Below are positions 52,715-62,046 of a stretch of DNA of 64,000 bases, in pieces (positions within the stretch are counted from its first letter, which is position 1; every line of letters starts with the position of its first letter). A program made the translations under genes and the position numbers. The notes beneath the pieces were generated by a model. The model was not told where the DNA came from. It saw only the letters and a list, made by a program, of their open reading frames with translations, and did no database searches. The stretch is from Candidatus Competibacteraceae bacterium (GTDB taxonomy: Bacteria; Pseudomonadota; Gammaproteobacteria; Competibacterales; Competibacteraceae). Where the stretch lies: assembly GCA_016713505.1 (NCBI GenBank), contig JADJPA010000001.1:2555501-2619500 (forward strand), written 5' to 3'.

Positions 52715-53914
52715 TTGCCCGCTCAATCGTTTTTTTTCCGATTGCTTTCCTCCGAACAGGCCGAATGGCGGCGTCCCGATGGCGGCATCCGGCGCGGCGC
52801 GCTCTCCGAACTCGCCGCGGAAGCCGCCGGAGCGCGACAGATTTTAGTCGCGCCAGGCGAGGCGATCATGCTGAACCCAGTAATCGTACCCAGTCGCAAA
52901 CGGACGACCTGGGCTCGGGCCATCCCCTACGCGCTCGAAGATCAATTGGTCGAGGATATCGAGGCGCTACATTTCGTCCTGGGCAACACGCCGGAAGGCG
53001 ACCGGCTGCCCGTGGCGATCGTCAACCACAGCGCACTGCGCGCTTGGCTGGATGTATGCCACCTAAACGGGATCGCTCCGGCCGCCGCCATCCCGGACAT
53101 CCTACTGGTTCCCTGGCAGGAGGGCGACTGGAGCGTGCTGCTGGAAGACCGGCGGGCCGTGGTGCGGGTCGGTCGCTGGGAGGGTTTCGCCACGGAGCGG
53201 GATACGCTGGGACTGCTGCTGGATCGAACTCTGATCGAAGCGGACGCCAACCGGCCGCGGCGCCTGCGCATCTGGGGACGGAACGCCGCGCAATTCTCCG
53301 AACCGGCCTTGGCCGATCTCGAACGCCACATCGAAACGGAGCCTGTCGAAGCCTTGCCGCTGTTTGCCTCGGCTTTGCAGTCGGGCGCCGCGCTCAACCT
53401 GCTGCAAGGCCCGTATGGCAGGCAGAACCACTGGGGGCGCTGGCTTCGCCCCTGGCGGGCCGCCGCCGCCTTGGCGGGATTATGTCTGCTGGTGCAGGGC
53501 GTCACCACCGTCTACCAGCATTGGCGGCTGCGACAGGAATCAGTGGCGCTCGGCGCCGAGATGGAGCGCGTGTACAAGGACGCCATCCCTGAATCGACCC
53601 GCATCGTGAACCCCAAAGTCCAGATGGAAGCTCACCTGCGAGAGTTGCGTCCGAACACCGCCACCGCCGGCACTTTTCTGGAATTGCTGAATCGCGGCGC
53701 GCAGCCGGTCGCCAATTTCCAGGATGTCATCCTGCGCGGCTTCAGCTATCGCGATGGCCAGTTGGATTTATCCTTGCAGGGGGGTAACCCAGCGGCGCTG
53801 GACCAGCTGCGGCAACAGCTCAACCAGCAGCCCGGACTGCAAGCCGAAATGCGCACCACCCAGCGAGAAGGGCAAATCGAGAGTAAGGTCATCTTGAAAA
53901 AGGCGGCGTCATGA
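52715..53914 (+). CDS. gspL: Type II secretion inner-membrane platform protein GspL
   Basis: A 399-residue bitopic protein: a cytoplasmic actin-like part to about residue 240 (with the family's RTTWARAIPYALEDQLVEDIEALHFVLG, in parts), one membrane helix at about 250-268 (AAAALAGLCLLVQGVTTVY) and a periplasmic ferredoxin-like domain. It recruits the ATPase GspE. TTG 52715 is the likely start, with AGGA upstream. It overlaps gspM by 4 bases. Confidence 0.92.
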   Translation: MPAQSFFFRLLSSEQAEWRRPDGGIRRGALSELAAEAAGARQILVAPGEAIMLNPVIVPSRKRTTWARAIPYALEDQLVEDIEALHFVLGNTPEGDRLPVAIVNHSALRAWLDVCHLNGIAPAAAIPDILLVPWQEGDWSVLLEDRRAVVRVGRWEGFATERDTLGLLLDRTLIEADANRPRRLRIWGRNAAQFSEPALADLERHIETEPVEALPLFASALQSGAALNLLQGPYGRQNHWGRWLRPWRAAAALAGLCLLVQGVTTVYQHWRLRQESVALGAEMERVYKDAIPESTRIVNPKVQMEAHLRELRPNTATAGTFLELLNRGAQPVANFQDVILRGFSYRDGQLDLSLQGGNPAALDQLRQQLNQQPGLQAEMRTTQREGQIESKVILKKAAS

Positions 53915-54393
53915 AGGCGTGGTGGGACACTCTCAGCACCCGCGAACGCGGTTTGCTGGCGGGCGGGGTGGCGTTGACCCTGCTATTGTTTTTCTACCTG
54001 CTGGTGTGGGAACCCTTTCAAACCAGCAACCGCCGCCTCCGGCAAAGCGTCGCCGAACAGCGCGCCGATTTGGCCTGGATGCGGCAGGCGGCCCAAGAGG
54101 TCAAGCGCCTGCACGGCATCGCCGGCGCGCAGCCCACGGACGGTCGTTCCCTGCTCACGCTAGTGGATCAGACGGCGCGAGCCGCGGGCTTGGGTAACGC
54201 CTTGAAACGGATCGCGCCGCAAGGCGATGACAAACTCAGCGCCCAACTGGACGCCGTCGAGTTCGACAAGCTCATCCCCTGGCTCGGCGTGTTGGAACAT
54301 GATTACCGCATTACCATTAACAGCTTCAGCGTCGACCGCACGGATATCCCCGGACAGGTCAACGCCCGCCTCGTACTCGGTGGCCGCCCGTGA
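53911..54393 (+). CDS. gspM: Type II secretion protein GspM
   Basis: A 160-residue bitopic inner-membrane protein: short cytoplasmic start (WWDTLSTRERGLLAGG), a helix (VALTLLLFFYLLVWEP) and a periplasmic ferredoxin-like domain with LLTLVDQTARAAGL and ALKRIAPQGDDKLSAQLDAV (in part), typical of GspM. It partners GspL in the assembly platform. It overlaps gspL by 4 bases and gspN by 4. Confidence 0.92.
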   Translation: MKAWWDTLSTRERGLLAGGVALTLLLFFYLLVWEPFQTSNRRLRQSVAEQRADLAWMRQAAQEVKRLHGIAGAQPTDGRSLLTLVDQTARAAGLGNALKRIAPQGDDKLSAQLDAVEFDKLIPWLGVLEHDYRITINSFSVDRTDIPGQVNARLVLGGRP

Positions 54394-55154
54394 AAGGCAT
54401 CGTAGGCTACGGACTGTTGGGATTGGCGGCTTTTCTGTTATTTCTCGTGCTCTTGGCACCCGCCACCCTGTTGACCGACCCACTCGGCCGGCGCTTGGCG
54501 GGTTTCAGCGTCCAAACGGTCGAGGGTACGGCGACTAAAGGGATGATGTCTGGCGTGCGCTGGCACGGCATTCGCATCGAACGCTTGTTTTGGCGCTGGC
54601 GGCCGCTAGCTTTATTCGGCGGCCGCTTGGAATTCAACCTGAAAGCCGACGATCCCGCGCTCAAGCTGACGGGAAACGCAGCCTTTGGCCTCAACCAGCA
54701 ATTCAGCTTTCGCGACTTGGCCGGCCGGCTGCCTTTGGCGTGGTTCATCAATGGTGCTGGAGCGGCCAAACTACCGCTGGATGGGATCGGGGAATTCAAT
54801 GTGCAGTATTTAGAACTGAACGAGGCCGGCCAGCCGCTGGCGGCGCGCGGCACCGCGCAGCTTCTGAACCTACGCGCCCTGTTGGGCCAGCCTCTGAACC
54901 TCGGCAATTATATGATCCAGCTCGATTCCGCCGGCGGCGCCGAAGGCGTTCAAGGCAAGCTCAAGGACAGCGATGCGCCACTGGCATTGGATGGGACGCT
55001 GAGCGTGCTGGCGGGCGGTCGCTACCGGCTCAACGGCCAGATCGCCTTGCGCGACGCCGGCAACGCGGCCTTGCGCCAGGCGCTCAATCTGTTAGGGCCA
55101 TCCGGTGGCGATGGCCGCTGGGCTTTGAATTTCTCGGGGGCGCTGGCTCCGTAA
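54390..55154 (+). CDS. gspN: Type II secretion protein GspN
   Basis: A 254-residue protein with one N-terminal membrane helix (LLGLAAFLLFLVLLAPATLL) and a beta-rich periplasmic part of the GspN/AsmA-like type, with VEGTATKGMMSGVRWHGIRIE (in part), FNLKADDPALKLTG and LLGPSGGDGRWALNFSG. GspN is not essential in all type II systems. GTG 54390 overlaps gspM. It ends the secretion gene run. Confidence 0.9.
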   Translation: MKGIVGYGLLGLAAFLLFLVLLAPATLLTDPLGRRLAGFSVQTVEGTATKGMMSGVRWHGIRIERLFWRWRPLALFGGRLEFNLKADDPALKLTGNAAFGLNQQFSFRDLAGRLPLAWFINGAGAAKLPLDGIGEFNVQYLELNEAGQPLAARGTAQLLNLRALLGQPLNLGNYMIQLDSAGGAEGVQGKLKDSDAPLALDGTLSVLAGGRYRLNGQIALRDAGNAALRQALNLLGPSGGDGRWALNFSGALAP

Positions 55155-55252
55155 CAAGGCGTCTCACCCGCCACTGCCTCACCCGACCGGACTCACTTCA
55201 ACCGATCATGATTTCTGTTTATTGCGACGAGACTACCAGGGAGTAACCGTCG

Positions 55253-56497
55253 ATGCGCTCAAGAACACGCGGATTGCTGACCTTTCTGACGATGCTGGTG
55301 CTGGCCGCTTGCGCCACCGAACCCTCGTCGCCGACCGTCAAACTTTTGCCTTCGCTGGCTTTATCGGCCGATTCCGCGTTCCCGGCTCACTCGGAACTCC
55401 AGCCACAGGTTACTTTCTGGCGTAACGTATACACGACTTGGAAACAAAACCAGGTCGTGTTACACGATGACCGGTATCTAGATATCATCTACGGGGTCCT
55501 CACGCTACCCGGCGCGAGCGGCGATGAAAGTCAGACCGCCGATCAGAAAGCGTTCATTAAAGGCCACTATGAAACCCTCAAGGACCTGTTGCGTCAGGTT
55601 GAGACCAAAACCGCCACCAACCTTGCCCTGACTCCGTCCGAACAGGCGCTTGCCAACACCATCAAGAACAGCGGCGGCGGCGCTGGCGCTCTGTTCGGCG
55701 CCAGCGACCGTCTGCGCACCCAGCGCGGGCTACGCGAACGTTTCAAGCGCGGGCTGGAAATCAGCGGTCGCTACGACGCCACTTTCCGCAAGATCTTTTA
55801 CGAAGCCGGACTGCCCGAGGATTTGGCTTACCTGCCGCATGTCGAATCGTCCTTCCAAAATCACGCGGCCTCTTCGGCGGGCGCGGTCGGTATGTGGCAA
55901 TTCATGCCCGGCACCGCGCGGCGCTTCGGGATGCTCAACGCCGCCGTGGACGAGCGGCGCGATCCGGTGGCCGCCGCGCACGGCGCGGCTCGCTACTTAC
56001 GAGATGCTCACGACAGTCTGGGCAGTTGGCCGCTGGCGTTGACCTCCTACAACCACGGCGTGGGCGGTATGCGGCGCGCTCAGGATGCGATCGGCAACGA
56101 TTTCGCAGCGATCGTGAGGGGTTATGACGGACCCGGTTTCGGTTTTGCGTCGCGTAATTTTTACGCTGAATTCCTGGCGGCGCGCGAGATCGCTCGAAAC
56201 CCGCAGCGTTACTTTCCGGAAGGCGTCCGTTTTGAGCCGCCGTTGAATCTGGATCGAGTACGGCTGCGCCAAACCGTGGATATTTCAACTCTGGCCAGCT
56301 ATTACGATGTCAATGCCTGGGAGCTGGGCAGCCTGAATCAAGCGTGGAATTCAGCGGCCCAACAAGGGCGCATTTCTCTGCCCGCCGGCACCATGGTGTG
56401 GCTGCCCGCCGGTTCGATCACCCGGCTCGCCCAAAAGGGCACCACCGAACAGGCGCTAGTCTTGGCCGACACCCTCACCACCGCCCGCTTGCGCTAA
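55253..56497 (+). CDS. MltD-like membrane-bound lytic transglycosylase
   Basis: A 414-residue lipoprotein: signal peptide with lipobox LAAC (Cys near residue 20), then a family-specific N-terminal part and a goose-type SLT domain. The catalytic Glu is in LPHVESSFQNHAASSAGAVG, followed by GMWQFMPGTARRFG and SYNHGVGGMRRA. It cleaves the glycan strand of peptidoglycan, giving 1,6-anhydromuramic ends. The LysM repeats of typical MltD are absent at the C-terminus; only a LysM-like stub (VDISTLASYYDVNAWEL) is seen. It follows gspN by 98 bases and ends at a strong terminator shared with fimV. Confidence 0.88.
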   Translation: MRSRTRGLLTFLTMLVLAACATEPSSPTVKLLPSLALSADSAFPAHSELQPQVTFWRNVYTTWKQNQVVLHDDRYLDIIYGVLTLPGASGDESQTADQKAFIKGHYETLKDLLRQVETKTATNLALTPSEQALANTIKNSGGGAGALFGASDRLRTQRGLRERFKRGLEISGRYDATFRKIFYEAGLPEDLAYLPHVESSFQNHAASSAGAVGMWQFMPGTARRFGMLNAAVDERRDPVAAAHGAARYLRDAHDSLGSWPLALTSYNHGVGGMRRAQDAIGNDFAAIVRGYDGPGFGFASRNFYAEFLAAREIARNPQRYFPEGVRFEPPLNLDRVRLRQTVDISTLASYYDVNAWELGSLNQAWNSAAQQGRISLPAGTMVWLPAGSITRLAQKGTTEQALVLADTLTTARLR

Positions 56498-56512
56498 CCA
56501 TCAGTCGATCTT

Positions 56513-56548
56513 AGGCCAAGACCCCTCCGTTTGGAGGGGTCTTGGCCT
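56513..56548. terminator. Strong bidirectional terminator between mltD-like gene and fimV
   Basis: A 16-base perfect stem, from AGGCCAAGACCCCTCC (56513-56528) to its complement (56533-56548), encloses a 4-base loop GTTT. It lies 15 bases after the transglycosylase stop and 17 bases after the fimV stop, in convergent orientation. Short T-rich sequence occurs on both sides. Confidence 0.88.
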
Positions 56549-56565
56549 TATCCTTCAACGACGGC

Positions 56566-58854
56566 TCAACCGATTTTTTTAAGCAAGTCCGTGGCCCGCT
56601 GTTTTTGAGAAGCGCCACCCTCCGACAGCACTTCTTCCAGCAAACCGCGCGCGCCCACCTGATCGCCCATATCAAGATAGGCCGTCGCTAAATCCAGTTT
56701 GGTCTCGACATAATCGGTCGTATCCATCGCATCGCGCGGCGGCGCGGCCGCCGTTTTGCCCAGTTCGATGGGTTGGTTGCCAAAATCGGGCAAGCTCTTC
56801 TCATCCAGTCGCAGTGAGATCTCGCTTCCCGGTTTTCCAAGCTCTTGAGTGACATCGGAGAAGTCGAAACCCTTGTCGAGGGAAGGTCCCGGACCCGTTG
56901 GAACCGTGGGAATCGTCTGTTTATCCACCACGGAAGGCGTAGCCATGATAGACGCGAAAGACCTTCTGGAAGCGGGCTCGGTCGCGGGCTCGGGCATGTC
57001 GATCGCCGATGGTGGGCTGAGCGGCCCTCTTCCGGGCGCGCCCGGCTTCATTTCCAGCGGGGGCAACTCGACCGACTGCGATCCGGTCTGCTGCATTCCC
57101 AAGTCGCCGAAATCGAAATCGAAACCATCCAGCCGCAACTCGGACGGCAGTTCCGTCGCAGGCGGTCTGTTTGGCTCCAGTTGCGCCGGCGGCTGTTCGG
57201 TCACGCGTCCGGTCGGTTTGCGGGTGGCGGACGCGGTGACGGGTTCGGCGTCTGGCAGCCGCGCCTCATTAAGATTCAGCGTGGGCGTAGGCAGCGGCTT
57301 ATTGCCGCCAAAGGCCGGCATGGGTTCGTCGATGCCAAAATCGATTTCCTTGAGTAATTCAGTCACCGACTGCGGGTGTGGCGCCGCTGGTCGAGGTGCC
57401 GCCGCCATGGCGGCAACCGCGGCGGCGCTCGCCTTGGCCGCCTCTACCGGCGTGGCGGACCCCTCGACATTGAGCGGTAAAGGTCGCGTCAAATTGGCTT
57501 CGCGCAGCTGCGGCTGGGTCAGCGGCTCCGCAGGCCCCTTAGTCGCGACGGTCGCCGGCGCGCTGGCCGGTTCCGAAATTGGCCTGGTGGGCGAGTCAAT
57601 CGGCGACGCGAGCGACTCCGTGCGAGCGGACCGACGCAGCAGAGGTAGCAATACGACCGCACCGATCGCCAGTCCGATCAACGCCAGCGCCAGCCAGACC
57701 AGCGGATTGTCCAGCCAACTGCCCTCCGGCTCCACCACAGGTTGCACCGGCGGCTTGACGGTTGGAGACGGAGCGGGCGCGGGCGTTGGTGCTTCGGCCG
57801 CGACCGGCGGCTTGGGCGCGGAGCTGGCTGCGGGCGCGGTGCTGCCGGGCGCCGACTCCGGCTGCGGAATGGTGGCTTGAGGGACGATTTCCTTGGGTTG
57901 CTCGGTCGGCGACAGTATCGAAGGCGGCGCGCTCGGCGGCGTTCCCGTCACGCTGGAAGCAGCCAGCGGCGGCGCGGCCAACGTTGGAACCGCCAGCGGC
58001 GGCTTAACGTCCGGCGAGACGCTCGCCAGACTGGGCGGCGGCGGCGCCGCCGAAGGTTCGGTGAGAGACGGGACAGGCGTCGTTGCGGCGCTAGTCGGCG
58101 GTGGAGGAGCGCCTTGCACCCCCAACGCCTGAGCGGCCGGCACCTTGAGCACCGCCCCACGGCGCAGGGCATTCGGGTTGCCGCCCGCGAACGCTCCTGG
58201 ATTGCCAGCCAACAAAATCGACATCATCTGCCGCAGGTTGACATCGGACGCAGGGCGAACCCGATTGGCGATTCCCAGCAACGTTTCACCCGGCCGAACC
58301 GGGCCGTACAGCGAAGCGCCTTCGAAACTCACCGGCGGCGCGGGCGGAAGCTCCAACGCCGGGCGCGGTGGCGCGGGAGTCGCGGCGACCGGAGCCTTGA
58401 CCGGCGGCGGCATCACCGGCGGCGGTAGCGGCGGCGGCGGCGGCTGGCGGTCGGCATACAATTCCGGATCGACTTGGACCGTGAACTCCCGGATCAACCG
58501 GCCGCGCGACCAGACCACTTCCAACAGCATATTGAAATTCGGTTCCCGAATCGGCTCGACGGAGCTGATCCTGATGAGATTCGGGCCTCCGGGCGGCGTT
58601 TCGACCGCAAAGCGCAGCTTTGAAAGCAAAGCCAAGCGCTCGACTCCAGCCTGATCGAAATCCTGCTGGCGAGGAATCCGAACGGTCAGACCGTTGAGTT
58701 CGCCAGGATTGCTGACGATCAGCGGAATATCGGCCTGAAAGTTCTGATTGAGCGCCGAACGCACGGCGAGCGGACCGACGCCCAGGGCGAAAGCGCACAA
58801 CGGCGCCGCCAGCCCGGCCAAGAGGGTTAGTCGGAATAATGTCCTGGTCGGCAT
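56566..58854 (-). CDS. fimV: FimV-like pilus and polarity protein
   Basis: A 762-residue bitopic protein. A signal peptide (to about residue 25) is followed by the FimV N-terminal domain (GPLAVRSALNQNFQADIPLIV), a LysM domain (GETLLGIANRVRPAS ... NPNALRRGAVLKVP), a Pro-rich region, one membrane helix (NPLVWLALALIGLAIGAVVLLPLL, in part) and an acidic low-complexity cytoplasmic part. The C-terminal FimV motif DLATAYLDMGDQVGARGLLEEVL is intact. FimV organises type IV pili and the poles and raises cAMP in Pseudomonas. ATG 58854 has GGAG upstream. Confidence 0.92.
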   Translation of the reverse strand: MPTRTLFRLTLLAGLAAPLCAFALGVGPLAVRSALNQNFQADIPLIVSNPGELNGLTVRIPRQQDFDQAGVERLALLSKLRFAVETPPGGPNLIRISSVEPIREPNFNMLLEVVWSRGRLIREFTVQVDPELYADRQPPPPPLPPPVMPPPVKAPVAATPAPPRPALELPPAPPVSFEGASLYGPVRPGETLLGIANRVRPASDVNLRQMMSILLAGNPGAFAGGNPNALRRGAVLKVPAAQALGVQGAPPPPTSAATTPVPSLTEPSAAPPPPSLASVSPDVKPPLAVPTLAAPPLAASSVTGTPPSAPPSILSPTEQPKEIVPQATIPQPESAPGSTAPAASSAPKPPVAAEAPTPAPAPSPTVKPPVQPVVEPEGSWLDNPLVWLALALIGLAIGAVVLLPLLRRSARTESLASPIDSPTRPISEPASAPATVATKGPAEPLTQPQLREANLTRPLPLNVEGSATPVEAAKASAAAVAAMAAAPRPAAPHPQSVTELLKEIDFGIDEPMPAFGGNKPLPTPTLNLNEARLPDAEPVTASATRKPTGRVTEQPPAQLEPNRPPATELPSELRLDGFDFDFGDLGMQQTGSQSVELPPLEMKPGAPGRGPLSPPSAIDMPEPATEPASRRSFASIMATPSVVDKQTIPTVPTGPGPSLDKGFDFSDVTQELGKPGSEISLRLDEKSLPDFGNQPIELGKTAAAPPRDAMDTTDYVETKLDLATAYLDMGDQVGARGLLEEVLSEGGASQKQRATDLLKKIG

Positions 58855-59250
58855 GAACCTGTCTCCATTCCACCGCCGAACGGCCCAAGACCTGGCGGGA
58901 TTGGCTTGGATGCCGCCGCCGGCCCACTCGGGTCGGCGGCTGTCCCACTTCAAGCCGGCGGCAGCGCCCAAGGGCTTGAAGCTTCCCCTTAAAGATACTC
59001 CCCAACGAGGAGTTTTTCAGCGCGAGCAGCAACCGGCGCTTTCGCAAACAGCCGACGGGTGGCTTCGGGTGGGCTCGCGGGGCGGCGAGCTTTCCGCGCA
59101 AGGCGTCGGAGAATTTCACCCGCGCTCGTCACGCTCTGATGATAGCGCCATTTTTACATTCAATACATCCTTTCCTCGCGCGCGGCACCATCGACATTAC
59201 AATTTTATAGACTTGCATACGCTAAATCTTGCCATCCGGCCGATACAGCG
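58855..59250. other. Non-coding gap upstream of fimV
   Basis: About 400 bases. No gene-like ORF was seen on either strand; the open minus-strand frame to 59119 is a shadow of fimV. A short hairpin with 5-base stem (ACTCC 58997-59001 / GGAGT 59009-59013) followed by TTTTC faces the plus strand. The AT-rich part at 59150-59230 is the best place for promoters of fimV (minus) and of the response-regulator relic (plus). Confidence 0.5.
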
Positions 59251-59496
59251 CTGACTATTCGCATCCTGCTGGTCGAAGATGAACCGTCCATCGCCGAACT
59301 TGTCGAGTTCGCCTTGGCGAGCGAAGGTTTCCAGATGACGTGACGCACGTTGGCCGGGGGTGCCGAAGCCGAATTACAACGCGACGCCTACGCTCTGATC
59401 GTGCTTGATGTCGGCCTACCGGACGGTTCCGGGTCGGAGCTGCGCAAACGGCTGCGCCGAATCTCGGCGGTGCTGGCTTGTTCTTTGCCGGCCTGA
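59251..59496 (+). pseudogene. Response-regulator receiver relic
   Basis: The frame reads IRILLVEDEPSIAELVEFAL, then TGA at 59341-59343, then, still in frame, LIVLDVGLPDGSGSELRKRL before ending at 59496. That is a receiver domain with acidic pocket and phospho-Asp, resembling the CreB/PhoB group, interrupted by a stop and cut off before the middle of the domain; the DNA-binding half is missing. No start codon is obvious. The sequence would be too short for a functional receiver, so it is called a pseudogene. Confidence 0.7.
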
Positions 59497-59551
59497 CCTG
59501 AAAACGCGGCAGCGATGCCGCCTTTCTCAGCCGGGGTTCGGATATCCCCGG

Positions 59552-60184
59552 TCAGCCCGAATACCGCAACGCGAAGGGCAGCATGTCCGTCAACAGTTTT
59601 TGGACGGCGGCGTTAGCCGCCCGCGCCGCGCCGTAAGCATCCTCGCTAGGCGCTGGCTCCACCGCCTCGAACACCTGCGTTCCCAGCACATAACCGTTTT
59701 TCATACCGATCACCTTGATCCGGGCGGTCAGCCTGACTTGGCTAGGTCGGACCGAGAACTCCTGCTGCAAGCGAATCACTTCCACATCGACCCGCAGATC
59801 GGTCAATGCTGACGCGGGGGGTGACACTACGGCCTTGAAAGCGCCCGTGCGCTCGAACGCCCGCACCAGAATGGGCAGCAGCATCTTCGAGGGGGTGTCG
59901 CTCCAGACGTTATCTTTATAATAATCCAGCTTGAGCGGCTCCCTGGTATAAGCAATGCGATTGGAATCGAAGCCCGGCGCTGCCTTCGGCACGGTCACCA
60001 ACAAGGTCTTGTCGCTGGAGCGCCGCGCCAGCGGCGGCGCGTAAGTACCGACGTCCAAAAGAAACGCTTGCGGCGGTGAGGATGGGTCTTGCAGCAGCGA
60101 GCAGCCCGCCAAAACCAACGACCCCAACAGCACCCAAATCCGGCGACGCGCCTTTGCCCTCGACCGAACCCTCGCGACCATCAT
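59552..60184 (-). CDS. ABC-type transport auxiliary lipoprotein
   Basis: A 210-residue lipoprotein with the lipobox VLAGCS (Cys near residue 28) and the ABC_trans_aux domain: RIAYTREPLKLDYYKDNVWSDTPSKMLLPIL (in parts). It is the outer-membrane-side partner of MCE/Mla-like transporters, comparable to PqiC. ATG 60184 follows GGGGAG; the frame is open to 60286 without a better start. It is the last gene of the STAS-permease, ATPase, MCE group. Confidence 0.85.
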   Translation of the reverse strand: MMVARVRSRAKARRRIWVLLGSLVLAGCSLLQDPSSPPQAFLLDVGTYAPPLARRSSDKTLLVTVPKAAPGFDSNRIAYTREPLKLDYYKDNVWSDTPSKMLLPILVRAFERTGAFKAVVSPPASALTDLRVDVEVIRLQQEFSVRPSQVRLTARIKVIGMKNGYVLGTQVFEAVEPAPSEDAYGAARAANAAVQKLLTDMLPFALRYSG

Positions 60185-60275
60185 GCTCGTTCTCCCCGTT
60201 TCGAATTTAGCGCCATCGCGCCGTCCGCGCCCCATGTGGGCTCCACCCACAAAGCGAAAATTTTTGTCCGCACTC

Positions 60276-61265
60276 TCATTTTTCACCCGGCCCTGGCCGG
60301 CCGCTAGGCTTGCCCAGCAATAAGGCGCGGGGATTTTGTTCCAGCAGCTCGGCCAAGCGTTGCAAAGTTCCCACCAGATCGTTGACTTGTACCAGTAGCC
60401 CGTTTAATTCGGGCAGAGTGCTCTGCCCCAACCGCCGCAGTTCCTGCTGTCCGGTTTCAGCCGCGCCGCTCAAGGCCAAACTGGTTTGATTGAACGTCTC
60501 CGCCGTCTTGCGCACCGCCTGGGCGCTGGCGCGGAAATCAGCCAGCGTCGTTTGCACTTGCGCGCTCAAATCACCGGATTTTTCCAAGGTCGACGCCAGC
60601 TGTTCCAGCGATTTGCTCAGCCGTTGCGCGAGCTTGACCAGCTCGCTGGTAAATGTTTCCAGATTGGTCAACGTCCGCTGGATGGTTTCAGGCCGGTCGG
60701 CCGCCGCCCCGGTGATGGTGCGCACGTTGCGCAGAATCTCGCTCAGCGCGAGCTGATTTTCGTCGCCTAGCAACCGCTCCAGCCGCCCCGACAGATTGTT
60801 GACGTTGGTCAGGATATTGTTGAAGGCATCATCCAGCCGCGCCACCAGCGACGGCCCGGCCTGGATGACCGGCAGATCTTGGCCCGGTCTTTTTTCCAGC
60901 GGCGGCGATTGGGCCCGACCGCTGCTCAATTCCACCGACGCCACGCCGGTCAAGCCCCGAGTGGACAACGTGGCGATGGTGTCGCGGCGGATCGGGGTGC
61001 CGCGCTCGATATCCAGCACCACGTCCACCTGATCGGGATTGTTGGCGTCCAGTTGGATGGATTCCACCTGCCCTACTTGCACGCCGCGATAGCGAACCGT
61101 CGCCTTGGGGTTCAGACCGGCGACCGATTCCTGAAAATACACCCGATACCGGTCGTAGACTTTGACCTCACCACCCACCGTCAGCCAGAACACCACACCC
61201 AGCAGCGCCGCGCCCAGCAGCAGCACGAACAGCCCAACCAGCATGTAATTGACTTTACTCAGCAC
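60276..61265 (-). CDS. MCE-domain protein (MlaD-like)
   Basis: A 329-residue protein with an N-terminal membrane helix (residues 8-30), one MCE domain with YRVYFQESVAGLNPKATVRYRGVQVGQV (in parts: YFQESVAGLNPKATVRYRG) and a long helical C-terminal part of heptad-like character, ending in PSGRPGPGEK. It would form a hexameric lipid channel in the periplasm. Its helical tail is longer than in E. coli MlaD and nearer the PqiB/Ttg2C-like form. Start overlaps the ATPase stop by 11 bases. Confidence 0.9.
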   Translation of the reverse strand: MLSKVNYMLVGLFVLLLGAALLGVVFWLTVGGEVKVYDRYRVYFQESVAGLNPKATVRYRGVQVGQVESIQLDANNPDQVDVVLDIERGTPIRRDTIATLSTRGLTGVASVELSSGRAQSPPLEKRPGQDLPVIQAGPSLVARLDDAFNNILTNVNNLSGRLERLLGDENQLALSEILRNVRTITGAAADRPETIQRTLTNLETFTSELVKLAQRLSKSLEQLASTLEKSGDLSAQVQTTLADFRASAQAVRKTAETFNQTSLALSGAAETGQQELRRLGQSTLPELNGLLVQVNDLVGTLQRLAELLEQNPRALLLGKPSGRPGPGEK

Positions 61266-62046
61266 GCCTGTTCCCCGCCGCGCGGCCGCGCGGCCCCTCG
61301 AAGTAAGCCCGGATCAACGGGTGCTCGGCTTGCGTCAATTCTTGCATCGGGGCGTAAGCGATCACCCGCTTCTCGCCCAGAAACGCCACCCGGTCGGTCG
61401 CCTGCCACAGCGTATCCAGGTCGTGGGTCACCATCACCACGGTCAACCCCAGCGACTCCTTAAGCTGCACCACCAGTTCGTCGAACGCGCCGGCGCTGAC
61501 CGGATCGAGGCCGGCGGTCGGCTCGTCCAGGAACAGCAAAGCCGGGTCCAGCGCCAGAGCGCGGGCCAGCGCCGCCCGTTTCAGCATCCCGCCGCTCAAC
61601 TCGCGCGGCAGCTTGCCGCCAGCGTCCGCCGGCAATCCCGCCAAGGCGATCTTCAAATCGGCGATTTCGGCGATTTCCTTGGCCGCCAGCGCGGTATGCT
61701 CCCGCAGCGGCACGCCCACATTTTCCCGTACCGTCAGCGAACTGAACAACGCCCCCTGCTGGAACAGCATCCCGAACCGCCGCCGCAACTGAAAGGCCGC
61801 GCGCGCGCCGATCCCGACGATTTCCTGGCCGAACAGCTCGATCGAGCCGCTGATCGGCTGGAGCAGCATGATGATCGAGCGCAGTAGCGTAGTCTTGCCG
61901 GAGCCGGAGCCACCGACCAAGGCCACGATTTCGCCCTGGCGGATGTCGAGATTCAGCTTGTCGTGAATGATCGTCGAACCAAAGCCGGTGCGCAGATTGC
62001 GAATGACGATCACCGACGATTCTGGTTCGGCGGGCTGTTTTTTCAT
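61255..62046 (-). CDS. ABC transporter ATPase (MlaF-like)
   Basis: A 263-residue ATPase. Walker A GGSGSGKTTLLRS, Q-loop FQQGALFSSLTV, signature ELSGGMLKRAALARAL and Walker B ALLFLDEPTAGLDP are intact, as is the MlaF-like HDLDTLWQATDRVAFL. It powers phospholipid transport between inner and outer membrane with the adjacent permease and MCE protein. It overlaps the permease gene by 4 bases and the MCE gene by 11. Confidence 0.92.
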   Translation of the reverse strand: MKKQPAEPESSVIVIRNLRTGFGSTIIHDKLNLDIRQGEIVALVGGSGSGKTTLLRSIIMLLQPISGSIELFGQEIVGIGARAAFQLRRRFGMLFQQGALFSSLTVRENVGVPLREHTALAAKEIAEIADLKIALAGLPADAGGKLPRELSGGMLKRAALARALALDPALLFLDEPTAGLDPVSAGAFDELVVQLKESLGLTVVMVTHDLDTLWQATDRVAFLGEKRVIAYAPMQELTQAEHPLIRAYFEGPRGRAAGNRRAE

